Shown here one piece after another: positions 6,387 through 14,013 of a stretch of DNA of 15,186 nt. The notes below the pieces were generated by a model that saw nothing but the letters and a program-made list of their open reading frames with translations, did not search any database and had not been told where the DNA came from. How positions within the stretch are numbered: the first letter of the stretch is position 1; each line of letters begins with the position of its first letter. A program made the position numbers and the translations under genes. Origin of the DNA: JAUYIV01 sp035464675 (GTDB lineage Bacteria > Actinomycetota > Acidimicrobiia > Spongiisociales > UBA11373); the NCBI GenBank assembly GCA_035464675.1, contig DATHSA010000077.1, positions 1 to 15,186 on the forward strand. Reading direction: 5' to 3'.

Positions 6387-6400
6387 ATTCAAGGGGGCCG

Positions 6401-7345
6401 TCAGCCGCTGTCGTGACCTCGACCGAGGAGCTCACGGGCCCCCTCGATGTCCCTGTTGATCTGCTCGACGAGGTCATCGGGACCGTCAAAGCGCCTCTCA
6501 TCCCTGAGCCGGGCGATGAACCGCGCCCGGAGCGTCTCGCCGTACAGGTCATCGTCGAAGTCGAGGAGATGCACTTCCACGGTGGTCCCCCTGCCTTCGA
6601 AGGTGGGGCGGGTGCCGATGTTGGCTACGGCCGGGAGGGCTTCATCCGCATCTAGCCCTGCGGTCACCGCGTAGACACCGGGCGCGGGCATGGCCATGCC
6701 CGGCGGAACCGCCAGATTCGCGGTCGGAATCCCGATCGAGCGGCCCCGGCCGGCGCCGGCCACCACCTCACCCCACAGCTCGTGCGGACGCGTCAGGGCG
6801 ACGGCAGCTCCCGTGACGTCGCCGACGGCTATCAGTTCTCGGATCCGGGTGGAGGAGATCGGGCGGTCCTCCCCCACGAGCGGCACCACCTCCGTCTCGA
6901 AACCGAGAGCACTCCCCATCTCTCGAAGCAGGCCGACGTGGCCCGTGCGATCCTTCCCGAAGCGGAAGTCCTCGCCCACGACCACGACCTTCGCGCCCAG
7001 CGCTCTCGAGATCACCTCGGTGACGAAGGTAGCCGGGCTCCAGCCCCTCACGGGCTCGCCGAAGTCGAGGACGGCTGCCAGCTCGACCCCGAGTCCGCCG
7101 AGCAACTCGAGGCGGTGCTCGATGCCGGTCAACATCGCCGGAGCGCGGTCGGGAGCGACGACGGCAAGGGGGTGGGGGTCGAACGTGAGGACCCCCGGCT
7201 CCATCCCCTCTCCCGAGGCACGATCGCGCAGCACGTCGAGGACATGGCGATGACCGAGGTGCACCCCGTCGAACACCCCGATGGCGAGGGCGCGACCGGC
7301 TCGGTCGGGCGACCAGGTCGAGGGCGCCCCCCTGAAGATCCTCAC
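6401..7345 (-). CDS. ribF: Bifunctional riboflavin kinase / FAD synthetase
   Basis: A 314-aa cytoplasmic enzyme that phosphorylates riboflavin to FMN and adenylylates FMN to FAD. The N-terminal nucleotidyltransferase domain shows GVFDGVHLGHRH (23-34), the (G)xFDGxHxGH motif, and ISSTRIRELI (163-172). The C-terminal flavokinase domain shows GRGRSIGIPTANL (199-211), NIGTRPTF (242-249) and VEVHLLDFDDDLYGE (256-270), with Glu257 as the expected catalytic base. The length is normal for the two-domain form. It starts at GTG 7345, which overlaps the truB TGA by 4 bp (GTGA), so the two are translationally coupled. truB-ribF adjacency is common in actinobacteria. Confidence 0.97.
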   Translation of the reverse strand: MRIFRGAPSTWSPDRAGRALAIGVFDGVHLGHRHVLDVLRDRASGEGMEPGVLTFDPHPLAVVAPDRAPAMLTGIEHRLELLGGLGVELAAVLDFGEPVRGWSPATFVTEVISRALGAKVVVVGEDFRFGKDRTGHVGLLREMGSALGFETEVVPLVGEDRPISSTRIRELIAVGDVTGAAVALTRPHELWGEVVAGAGRGRSIGIPTANLAVPPGMAMPAPGVYAVTAGLDADEALPAVANIGTRPTFEGRGTTVEVHLLDFDDDLYGETLRARFIARLRDERRFDGPDDLVEQINRDIEGARELLGRGHDSG

Positions 7346-8229
7346 GCGAGCACGACCTCGGGCGTGGCACGGCGCCCATCCGACCTGTATACGGCGAGCA
7401 ATTTGCCTGCCTGGTCGATGATCCGGTGGCTGCCCGGTTGTTCGATCCCGAGGGCACCGACGGGAAACACGGACCCGTGACCCACCGCACGGCCGGTCTC
7501 GCGGTCCACCTCCACCGCCGGCAGGTCGGTGAGTCCCTGCGAAGGCGGCAGCACGAGACCCATGAGGTGACTCGACGCGGCAGCCTCCTCGAGTGCCTCG
7601 ATGGTGTGTGCAGTGGCCACATCCAGTGCCCCGATTGCCGTACGCCGGAGTGCTGTCAGGTGGGCGCGGCCGCCGAGAGCAGCGGCGATGTCGTCGGCCA
7701 GCGTGCGCACATAGGTCCCCGCCCCGCAGTGCACCCGGAACTGGACCTCCGGGTACGGGCCTGGAGCCACGTCGAGCACCTCGATCTCGTGGATGTCGAC
7801 CGGCACCGCCTCGCGCTCCACCTCGATGCCCTGGCGCGCCAACTCGTGGAGTCGGCGACCACCCACCTTCTTTGCCGAGACCATCGGAGGCACCTGCATG
7901 ACCCGACCCACAAAACGCTTCGCGGCTCGATGGACATCCGCTTCGTCGATGTCCATCTCCTCGCGAGACAGGATCGCCCCGTCCGCGTCGAGCGTGTCCG
8001 TAGCCACGCCAAAGAGCGCCGTCGCCTCATAGACCTTGACGGTGTCCTGCACGAAACGGATCAAGCGGGTGGCCCGGCCGAGTCCCAGGACCAGGAGTCC
8101 GGTGGCCATCGGGTCGAGCGTTCCGGCGTGACCGACGCGACGCTGGCCGAGGAGGATCCGGGCCTTGGCGACGACATCGTGCGAGGTCCACCCGCCCGGT
8201 TTGTCGACGAGCAGGAACCCGTCGATCAC
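7342..8229 (-). CDS. truB: tRNA pseudouridine(55) synthase
   Basis: A 295-aa enzyme that converts U55 of the tRNA T-loop to pseudouridine. The catalytic motif is GHAGTLDPMATGLL with Asp39. VKVYEAT (64-70) carries the conserved active-site Tyr67, and GTYVRTLADD (171-180) carries the conserved Arg175. In the PPMYSA-type motif, Val117 stands where many bacteria have Tyr. A C-terminal domain follows (about 230-295). The GTG at 8229 overlaps the stop of the upstream DHH gene by 4 bp (GTGA), and its own stop overlaps ribF in the same way, showing tight coupling. Confidence 0.97.
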   Translation of the reverse strand: MIDGFLLVDKPGGWTSHDVVAKARILLGQRRVGHAGTLDPMATGLLVLGLGRATRLIRFVQDTVKVYEATALFGVATDTLDADGAILSREEMDIDEADVHRAAKRFVGRVMQVPPMVSAKKVGGRRLHELARQGIEVEREAVPVDIHEIEVLDVAPGPYPEVQFRVHCGAGTYVRTLADDIAAALGGRAHLTALRRTAIGALDVATAHTIEALEEAAASSHLMGLVLPPSQGLTDLPAVEVDRETGRAVGHGSVFPVGALGIEQPGSHRIIDQAGKLLAVYRSDGRRATPEVVLA

Positions 8230-9179
8230 CGCAGACCGGACCGTATCGATTCGATGATCTCCTCGAGCGGTCGTGCTGCCGTGAATCCAGCGGCGTTGTG
8301 ATGCCCGCCGCCGCCATGAGCGACGGCGATCGCACCCACATCGACCTCACCGCGAGAACGGAGGCTCACCTTCCATCCCTTGTCGACCTGCTTGAGAAGT
8401 ACCGCCACGCCTGCCTCCCGGGCGATCCTGATGTCGTCGATGAGACCGTCGAGGTCCTCATAACGGGCGCCGGTCGTCGACAGGTCTTCGTGGCCGATCC
8501 ACGACCAGACGAGGCTCAGTTCCTCCTCGAGCTCGGCGCGGCCCAGAACGATCGAAGCCGCCTTGAGATAGGCGAAGGCCACCGACTCGTAGACACGCTG
8601 CCCGATCTCCTCGGGGCGGGCGCCTGCCTCCACGAGCCGGGCAGCGACCCGAAGGGTCTCCGGGGAGGTGGACGAATACTGGAAACGCCCGGTATCGGTG
8701 ACGATCGCCGTCAGCAGGCAGGTGGCGACCGTACGATCGATCTCCCAGCCCAGCTCGTCGAGGAGGTAGACGGCGAGTTGACCCGACGCGGCCACCGATC
8801 CATCGATCACCTGGACGTCGCCGAAGCCCTCGTTGGTGACATGATGGTCGACGACGACCAGCGTCCCTGCCCGCTTGGCGGAGGCCCCCAGCTCGACCAG
8901 ACGGTCGAAGGACCCGGCGTCGAAGACGACCATGACCTCGGGCTCCTCGGGGAACTGCTTGGGGGGCACGAGCGGGGCAAGGTCGAGGAACTCGAGGGTG
9001 GGGGGCACCACGAACGGGGTGCCGAACGAGACGATCGCGTTCTTGCCGACTGCTCGGGCGGCGTGGGCCAGTCCCAACGCCGAGCCGAGCGCGTCACCAT
9101 CGGGCGACACATGGCACGTGATGGCGAGCGAGTCGGCGGATCCGATGGCCTCAGCCGCCTTCCGTAGCTCCTCCTTCAT
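8226..9179 (-). CDS. nrnA: DHH/DHHA1 phosphoesterase (nanoRNase / pAp phosphatase type)
   Basis: A 317-aa DHH-superfamily protein of the NrnA type, which degrades short oligoribonucleotides and may dephosphorylate 3'-phosphoadenosine 5'-phosphate. Metal-binding motifs are complete: HVSPDGDALGSALG (H23, D27, D29), VVFDAG (D87), VVVDHHVTN (D111-H112-H113) and VTDTGRFQYS (D162). The C-terminal DHHA1 substrate-binding domain ends in AHGGGGHHNAAGF (288-299). The ATG at 9179 is used because family similarity starts there. AGGAGG precedes it closely (3 nt), and an adjacent GTG at 9182 is possible. It overlaps rbfA by 29 bp and truB by 4 bp. It sits between rbfA and truB as in many Gram-positives. 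The substrate preference cannot be told from sequence, so the symbol is a family-level label. Confidence 0.9.
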   Translation of the reverse strand: MKEELRKAAEAIGSADSLAITCHVSPDGDALGSALGLAHAARAVGKNAIVSFGTPFVVPPTLEFLDLAPLVPPKQFPEEPEVMVVFDAGSFDRLVELGASAKRAGTLVVVDHHVTNEGFGDVQVIDGSVAASGQLAVYLLDELGWEIDRTVATCLLTAIVTDTGRFQYSSTSPETLRVAARLVEAGARPEEIGQRVYESVAFAYLKAASIVLGRAELEEELSLVWSWIGHEDLSTTGARYEDLDGLIDDIRIAREAGVAVLLKQVDKGWKVSLRSRGEVDVGAIAVAHGGGGHHNAAGFTAARPLEEIIESIRSGLR

Positions 9180-9507
9180 CACCCTCCTCTCCCAGCGACC
9201 GCAAAAGCTGTTCCATCCGCAGCCCGCGCTCCACCGACTCGTCGTACTCGAAATCGAGGGTCGGAAGATACTTGAGCCGCACCTGCTCCCCGGTGGCCGC
9301 CCGGATCCGTGACGTGGCACGCTCGAGAGCCGCCTGCGTCTGCTCGCGCTGATCGTCCTCTCCAAGCACCGTGTAGTACACCCGCGCCGCCCTGAGATCC
9401 GGGGCCGTGTCGACGCCGGTGATCGTGACAAAGCCCAGACCGGGGTCCTTGAGCCGGGCCACCTCGTCGGCGATCACCTCGCGCAGCAGCTCGTTGACGC
9501 GCCGCAT
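9151..9507 (-). CDS. rbfA: Ribosome-binding factor A
   Basis: A 118-aa KH-fold 30S maturation factor that acts on the 16S 5' end and the late small subunit. Typical pattern: MRRVNELLREVIADEVARLKDP, then GFVTITGVDTAPDLRAARVYYTVLG, RIRAATGEQVRLKYLPTLDFEYD and the final SVERGLRMEQLL, followed by a short acidic/Gly tail. The ATG at 9507 is preferred over a GTG at 9528 that overlaps the ylxP stop, because a strong AGAGGAGG ribosome-binding site lies 7 nt before it. The stop lies within the start region of the DHH gene (29-bp overlap). Confidence 0.96.
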   Translation of the reverse strand: MRRVNELLREVIADEVARLKDPGLGFVTITGVDTAPDLRAARVYYTVLGEDDQREQTQAALERATSRIRAATGEQVRLKYLPTLDFEYDESVERGLRMEQLLRSLGEEGDEGGATEGG

Positions 9508-9524
9508 CCGCGGGCCTCCTCTGC

Positions 9525-9812
9525 TCACTGGAGCTCCATGTGGGTGACATCCATCTCGATCACCTCGACGGTCGGATCATTCAGCAACGACCGCTGCACC
9601 AGCGATACGACCTCGTCGAGCCGGCCCGCCTGCGGCGCCACGACCGCAACCCCCAGTGTGGCGCGCTGCCAGGCGTCCTGGTGATCCACCTCGCTGACCG
9701 ACAACTCCATGGCCCGCAACCGGCGCACGATCGGGCGCAGAATCGCCCGCTTCGTCTTCAAGGAGCGAACGTCGGAGAGGCGCAATTCGATGCGCACCGC
9801 AGCAGCGTGCAT
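9525..9812 (-). CDS. ylxP: DUF503 family protein (YlxP)
   Basis: A 95-aa protein of the DUF503/YlxP family, regularly found between infB and rbfA in Gram-positives and thought to be linked to ribosome maturation. Its precise role is not established. The family core is clear: VRIELRLSDVRSLKTKRAILRPIVRRL (about 6-32) and SVSEVDHQDAWQRATLGVAVVA (about 38-59), then a strand ending in VEVIEMDV. The ATG at 9812 is used because the frame further upstream merely translates the heptamer repeat. A GAGG 8 nt upstream of this ATG lies in the conserved flank of that repeat, so the repeat element seems to supply the ribosome-binding site. Confidence 0.92.
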   Translation of the reverse strand: MHAAAVRIELRLSDVRSLKTKRAILRPIVRRLRAMELSVSEVDHQDAWQRATLGVAVVAPQAGRLDEVVSLVQRSLLNDPTVEVIEMDVTHMELQ

Positions 9813-9819
9813 GCGGAGA

Positions 9820-9875
9820 GCCTCGCTTCGCTCGGCGCAGTTGGCAATTGGCAATTGGCAATTGGCAATTGGCAA
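9820..9875. repeat. Heptamer tandem repeat TTGGCAA (5 copies) plus conserved flank
   Basis: Five perfect copies of TTGGCAA occupy 9841-9875. The adjoining block 9820-9840, read on the minus strand, is CTGCGCCGAGCGAAGCGAGGC. It matches the flank of the 61-100 repeat with one gap and a few substitutions, in the same position and orientation relative to the heptamers. It lies in the infB-ylxP gap, 7 bp from the ylxP start codon. Confidence 0.85.
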
Positions 9876-9963
9876 GACGCGTCGGAGGCGTCCAGCGTGC
9901 TGATCCAGTCGTGCTGGAGGCTTCGAGAGAATTCAGGCGCCGGGCGACGAGACCGGTCTTCCC
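9876..9963. other. Non-coding stretch with small inverted repeats
   Basis: This separates the two heptamer tracts in the 223-bp infB-ylxP gap. It contains short inverted repeats (GACGC/GCGTC at 9876-9892 and CCAGC/GCTGG further on) and the palindrome AGACCGGTCT. No gene or clear terminator is seen. Confidence 0.35.
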
Positions 9964-9991
9964 GGGTGACGGGCAACGGGTAACGGGCAAC
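9964..9991. repeat. Second heptamer tandem repeat, GGGYRAC (4 copies)
   Basis: Four tandem units of GGGYRAC (GGGTGAC, GGGCAAC, GGGTAAC, GGGCAAC) lie 45 bp downstream of the infB stop. The period equals that of the TTGGCAA tract but the sequence is different. It is not coding. Confidence 0.75.
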
Positions 9992-10035
9992 GGCGAGGGT
10001 CGTGCGAACGCGACCAAAGGAGACCGGTTCGAGAC

Positions 10036-12138
10036 CTAGGTCCGTGCAACTTCACGAACCTCGTACGTCTCCAGGACGTCCCCTTCCTTGACGTCCCGGA
10101 AGTTCTCGAGACCGATGCCGCACTCGAAGCCGGCTGCCACGGAGCGGACATCGTCCTTGAAGCGACGCAGCGATCCCACCGTGCCGTCGTAGACGACGAC
10201 GCCGTCGCGAACCAGCCGGACCTTGGAGCCCCGGCTGATCTCACCCTCGGTGACATACGAGCCGGCGATGGTGCCAAAGCGGGGCGCACGGAAGGTTGCC
10301 CGGACCTCGGCGGAGCCGGTGACCCGCTCGACCTCTTCGGGAGCGAGGCGGCCCACCAGGATCGCCTCGATGTCATCGAGCAGTTCATAGATGACCCGGT
10401 AGGTGCGCACCTCGATGCCCGCCTCCTCGGCGACGCGCCTTGCGTTGGCATCTGGACGAACGCTGAAGCCGAAGACGATGGCGTTCGTCGTCTCGGCGAG
10501 GAGCACGTCGTTCTCGGTGATACCTCCCACCGCGGCGTGGACGATCGAAATCGAACCACCCTCCCTGCCGATCTTCGCGACCGAGTCTCGGATCGCCTCC
10601 AGCGAGCCATGGGCGTCCGCCTTGACGATGATCGGCAACTCGGCGTCGTCTGCAGTCTGCAGGTCGTCGAGCAGTTGGCTGAGACGCTCGGCGGCGGTCG
10701 GGATCGTCAATTCCCTGCTGCGGATCTCGGCCTCTCGCTCGGCGGCGATGGCCCGGGCCTCCTTGTCGTCCTCGACCCCTTCGAAGAAGTCGCCCGCCTG
10801 GGGCACGTCGTCCCAGCCCATCACGAGGACCGGCGTGCTCGGCCCCGCCTCCTCCACCTGTTCGCCCGAGTCGTCGAACATCGCCCGTACCCTGCCCGAT
10901 ACGGCGCCGGCGACGAGGGCATCGCCGCGATGCAGGGTTCCCCGCTGAATGATCAGAGTGCTGACCGGGCCGCGGCCCTTCTCCAGTTGAGCCTCGATGA
11001 CGGTTCCCGAAGCGGGAGCGCCCGGGTTTGCCGAGAACTCCTCGAGCTCGGCGATGAGGCCGATGTACTCGAGGAGTTGCTCGATGCCGTCCCCGGTCAG
11101 CGCCGACAGCTCGGCGCTGACCACGTCGCCGCCCAGTTCCTCGACGATGATGCCGTGCTCGGTCAGCTGGGCGCGCACCGTCGCCGCATCGGCAGTGGGC
11201 AGATCGATCTTGTTGATGGCGACCACGATCGGGACGCCTGCGGCCTTCGCATGGTTGATAGCCTCGACCGTCTGGGGCATCACACCGTCGTCGGCGGCGA
11301 CGACGAGGACCACGATGTCTGTGACCTCGGCACCGCGCGCCCGCAACGAGGTGAATGCCTCGTGGCCGGGGGTGTCGATGAATGTGATGCGCGTGTCCCC
11401 GACCCTCGCTTGATAGGCGCCTATGTGTTGGGTTATCCGGCCCGCTTCGCCCTCGACGACGTTCGCCCTCCGAATGCTGTCGAGAAGCTGGGTCTTTCCA
11501 TGGTCCACGTGACCCATGACCGTGACGACCGGGGGACGCAATTCGAGGTCGCTCTCGTCGTCGTCGAACTCTCGCTTGGGGCGAACGGCCGCCGGTTTCT
11601 CGTCGGTCGGTTCCGGTTCGGCGGCCTCCACTGTGACGTCGTACCCGAGCGACTCCCCGATGACCGGAAGCATCTCGGTGGGGATGGGCTGGGTGGCGCC
11701 GGCCATCTGTCCCCTGGTGATGAGCTCACGGACGACGATGCCCACGGGGCGTCGTGTGAGGTCGGCGAACTCCTGGACCGTTATCCCCTCGGTGACCGTG
11801 ACGGCCCGTCGCGATTGAGGGGCCTCATCCGCTGCCGGGCGCCCCTTGCGCTTGCCGGCCTTGGCGGCGCCCTTCCGCGGTTCGTCCTCGTCTTCGTCCT
11901 CGTCTTCGTAATCCTCGGCTTCTCCGGGCTCAGCTGCCTCGGGAGCCGCCTCGGGAGCCGCCTCGGCCGGTGCCGGAGCCGCCGACTCCTCCTCCTCATA
12001 CGACAGCCTGACCAGCGCGGCGTCGTCGTCGGAGAGTCCCGAGGAGGCCGTGGACACCTCGATGCCGAGTTCCTGGGCGCGCGCCAGCACGTCCTTCGAT
12101 TCCATGCCCATTTCGCGAGCAAGTTCGTAGACGCGCAC
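10036..12138 (-). CDS. infB: Translation initiation factor IF-2
   Basis: A 700-aa translational GTPase that places initiator tRNA on the 30S subunit and promotes subunit joining. An IF2-N domain starts at the N-terminus (MRVYELAREMGMESKDVL). An Ala/Pro and Asp/Glu-rich linker (about 50-100) with a basic end follows, then a second IF2-N-like domain (about 112-165). The G domain shows G1 GHVDHGKT (209-216), G3 DTPGHEAF (255-262), G4 NKID (309-312) and G5 near SALTGDG. The C-terminal beta-barrel and fMet-tRNA-binding domains end in the typical GFECGIGLENFRDVKEGDVLETYE. It starts at GTG 12138 with GGAGG 6 nt upstream. It lies 42 nt after nusA with no ylxR between. It is shorter than mycobacterial or Streptomyces IF-2 because the linker is short. 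Confidence 0.98.
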   Translation of the reverse strand: MRVYELAREMGMESKDVLARAQELGIEVSTASSGLSDDDAALVRLSYEEEESAAPAPAEAAPEAAPEAAEPGEAEDYEDEDEDEDEPRKGAAKAGKRKGRPAADEAPQSRRAVTVTEGITVQEFADLTRRPVGIVVRELITRGQMAGATQPIPTEMLPVIGESLGYDVTVEAAEPEPTDEKPAAVRPKREFDDDESDLELRPPVVTVMGHVDHGKTQLLDSIRRANVVEGEAGRITQHIGAYQARVGDTRITFIDTPGHEAFTSLRARGAEVTDIVVLVVAADDGVMPQTVEAINHAKAAGVPIVVAINKIDLPTADAATVRAQLTEHGIIVEELGGDVVSAELSALTGDGIEQLLEYIGLIAELEEFSANPGAPASGTVIEAQLEKGRGPVSTLIIQRGTLHRGDALVAGAVSGRVRAMFDDSGEQVEEAGPSTPVLVMGWDDVPQAGDFFEGVEDDKEARAIAAEREAEIRSRELTIPTAAERLSQLLDDLQTADDAELPIIVKADAHGSLEAIRDSVAKIGREGGSISIVHAAVGGITENDVLLAETTNAIVFGFSVRPDANARRVAEEAGIEVRTYRVIYELLDDIEAILVGRLAPEEVERVTGSAEVRATFRAPRFGTIAGSYVTEGEISRGSKVRLVRDGVVVYDGTVGSLRRFKDDVRSVAAGFECGIGLENFRDVKEGDVLETYEVREVART

Positions 12139-12180
12139 TATCGGCCTCCAGGGGTCGTCATCATTGTGCCACGCACGGGG

Positions 12181-13503
12181 TCACGCCCCGGACGTCGGCT
12201 CCTCGTCCTCTGTGGCGGGGGCAGGAGTCTCGTCCTCCCCCTCCTCCTCGGACGACGTGGCGGACTCGTCCTCGGTCTCCTCTTCGGACGGGGCAGGAGT
12301 CTCGTCCTCCCCCTCCTCCTCGGACGACGTGGCGGACTCGTCCCCGGTCTCATCGTCCGGCGGCGGAGGGCCTTCGACGGGAGGCGCCTCGGCCTCGGGA
12401 GTCTGGGCCTCCTCCGGTGCCTCGACCCCGGTGGCCGCGGCCTCCCCCTCGCCCTGCGGAGTCGTACCGTCGCCGCCCTCGGCTGCCGCGGTCGGAGTCT
12501 CGTCGGCCTCGTCGGTGGCTTCCTCCGATGCCTCCGGCTCCGGCTCGTTCTCGGGCCGGATGTCGATGCGGTAGCCGCTCAGACGCGCCGCAAGCCGGGC
12601 GTTCTGCCCCTCTTTCCCGATCGCCAGCGACAGCTGGTGATCCGGCACGATCACGACCGCCTCCATCGTCTCGTCGTCGAGGATGACCTGCCGTACCTTG
12701 GCGGGGCTCAGCGCCTCGGCGATGAACTGCTTCGTGTCGTCACGCCACTCGACGATGTCGACCTTCTCGCCGCGCAGCTCGTTGACGACCTGCCGGACCC
12801 GCGAGCCCCGGGAACCGACGCAGGCTCCAACCGGGTCGACATTCGGATCGCTCGAGGCGACGGCGATCTTCGTCCGGTGTCCGGCGTCACGGGCGATCGC
12901 CCGGATCTCGACGATCCCCTCCACCAGCTCGGGGACCTCCAGCTCGAAGAGCCTCCGGATGAAGTCGGGATGGCTGCGGCTGACCACGATCTGCGGGCCC
13001 TTGGTCTCGCCCCGCACCTCGAGAATCAGCGCTTTGACCCGGGCGCCGCGTTCGAGGCGTTCGTAGGCGATTCGCTCGCCGGCAGGCATGACCGCCTCGG
13101 CGTTGCCGAGGTCGAGGATCACGGTTCGATGGTCGGACTGCTGGACGATTCCTGTGACGAGGTCGCCCTCGCGGCCCTCGTAGATGTCGAACACCTGGGC
13201 ACGCTTGGCGTCGCGGAGGCGCTGAAGGATCACCTGCTTCGCCGTCTGCGCGCCGATACGGCCGAAGTCGTCCGGAGTGTCCTCCCACTCCCGGGTGACG
13301 TTGCCGTCCTCGTCGAGTTCCTGCCCGTACACCGTGATCTCACCGGTGTCCTGGTCGATGGTGACTCGCGCCTCTTCGGCTGCACCCGGGCTCCGCTTGT
13401 ACGCCGAGACCAGCGCATTGGCGAGGGCGTCGAGAATCGTCTCCTTGGGAACGCCCTTCTCGCGCTCGAGGAGGTCGAGCTCCTCCATGAAGTTCTCGTT
13501 CAT
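12181..13503 (-). CDS. nusA: Transcription termination/antitermination factor NusA
   Basis: A 440-aa RNA polymerase-associated factor for pausing, termination and rRNA antitermination. The N-terminal domain (about 1-105) starts MNENFMEELDLLEREKGV. The S1 domain (about 110-175) has GDLVTGIVQQSD. KH1 is VGACVGSRGSRVRQVVNEL (225-243) and KH2 is LSLAIGKEGQNARLAARL (291-308). A long acidic, low-complexity tail of about 120 residues (319-440) contains two near-identical 24-residue units (ESATSSEEEGEDETPAP). The ATG at 13503 overlaps the rimP TGA as ATGA, indicating coupling. The tail resembles the acidic extensions of some other NusA proteins in position and charge but its sequence looks lineage-specific. 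Confidence 0.97.
   Translation of the reverse strand: MNENFMEELDLLEREKGVPKETILDALANALVSAYKRSPGAAEEARVTIDQDTGEITVYGQELDEDGNVTREWEDTPDDFGRIGAQTAKQVILQRLRDAKRAQVFDIYEGREGDLVTGIVQQSDHRTVILDLGNAEAVMPAGERIAYERLERGARVKALILEVRGETKGPQIVVSRSHPDFIRRLFELEVPELVEGIVEIRAIARDAGHRTKIAVASSDPNVDPVGACVGSRGSRVRQVVNELRGEKVDIVEWRDDTKQFIAEALSPAKVRQVILDDETMEAVVIVPDHQLSLAIGKEGQNARLAARLSGYRIDIRPENEPEPEASEEATDEADETPTAAAEGGDGTTPQGEGEAAATGVEAPEEAQTPEAEAPPVEGPPPPDDETGDESATSSEEEGEDETPAPSEEETEDESATSSEEEGEDETPAPATEDEEPTSGA
12218..12350. repeat. 72-bp in-frame tandem repeat in nusA
   Basis: Two successive copies of a 72-bp unit (12218-12289 and 12290 to about 12350; the second is incomplete) lie in the acidic tail region of nusA. 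The first 50 or so bases are identical. The period of 24 codons keeps the frame, consistent with a recent duplication or slippage. Confidence 0.85.
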
Positions 13504-13991
13504 CGCCCGCCCCGCTTCCCCGGCTTGGGGCGCTTCTCCCACCGGAACACGGTCCTCGCCTGGGTGACCTCGGCGAGCGGGATGCGACGATCGTGACCAT
13601 CCACGAGCACTGCGACAGAGCTCCCGGCGACCTCACTCAGGATGCCGCGATGGCTCTGGGCGCCCTCGATGGGGTCACGGGTCTTGACGACGACCTCGCG
13701 GCCGACAGCCTTTGCGTAGTGGGACGGACGACGAAGAGCCCGTTCGAGCCCGGGCGAGCTCACCTCGAGGGTGTAGGGACCATCGATCGGTGCCTGATCG
13801 TCGAGAAGGCGGGACATGCCTCGGGCGAGGTCGGCGATGCGATCGACCCCGATGCCGCCTTCGGCGTCGACGGTGACCCTCAGGATCCGGCCCGCGCCGC
13901 GGCCAAGCAGCTCGACGTCGTCGAGCTCCACTCCCTCCGCAACGAGAAACGGCTCCAGGACCTCCCAGAGCCGGCCATCTCCGTCTGCCAT
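13500..13991 (-). CDS. rimP: Ribosome maturation factor RimP
   Basis: A 163-aa factor for 30S subunit maturation. The hallmark YTLEVSSPGLERALRRPSHYAK (73-94) is present, preceded by LRVTVDAEGGIGVDRIADLARGMSRLLD (37-64), which is the N-terminal RimP domain, and followed by the SH3-like C-terminal domain (about 95-150). The ATG at 13991 is chosen over a GTG five codons upstream because GAGGAG lies 7 nt before it. Its stop overlaps the nusA start by 4 bp. It is the first gene of the rimP-nusA-infB group, as in most bacteria. Confidence 0.95.
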   Translation of the reverse strand: MADGDGRLWEVLEPFLVAEGVELDDVELLGRGAGRILRVTVDAEGGIGVDRIADLARGMSRLLDDQAPIDGPYTLEVSSPGLERALRRPSHYAKAVGREVVVKTRDPIEGAQSHRGILSEVAGSSVAVLVDGHDRRIPLAEVTQARTVFRWEKRPKPGKRGGR

Positions 13992-14013
13992 CCGTCGACT
14001 CCTCACACAAATA

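Noticed and set aside
9813..9875. An N-terminal extension of YlxP (MPIANCQLPIANC...)
   Set aside because: These residues are only the translated heptamer repeat. The DUF503 similarity starts just after the ATG at 9812, which has its own GAGG.
9841..9991. CRISPR-like array from the tandem repeats in the infB-ylxP gap
   Set aside because: Units are 7 bp with no spacers, and no cas genes are present. They are simple tandem repeats.
10537..13596. A 1019-aa plus-strand open frame antisense to infB and nusA
   Set aside because: It lies opposite two certain genes, has a low-complexity composition that mirrors them, and matches no family. Long antisense frames are expected at this GC content.
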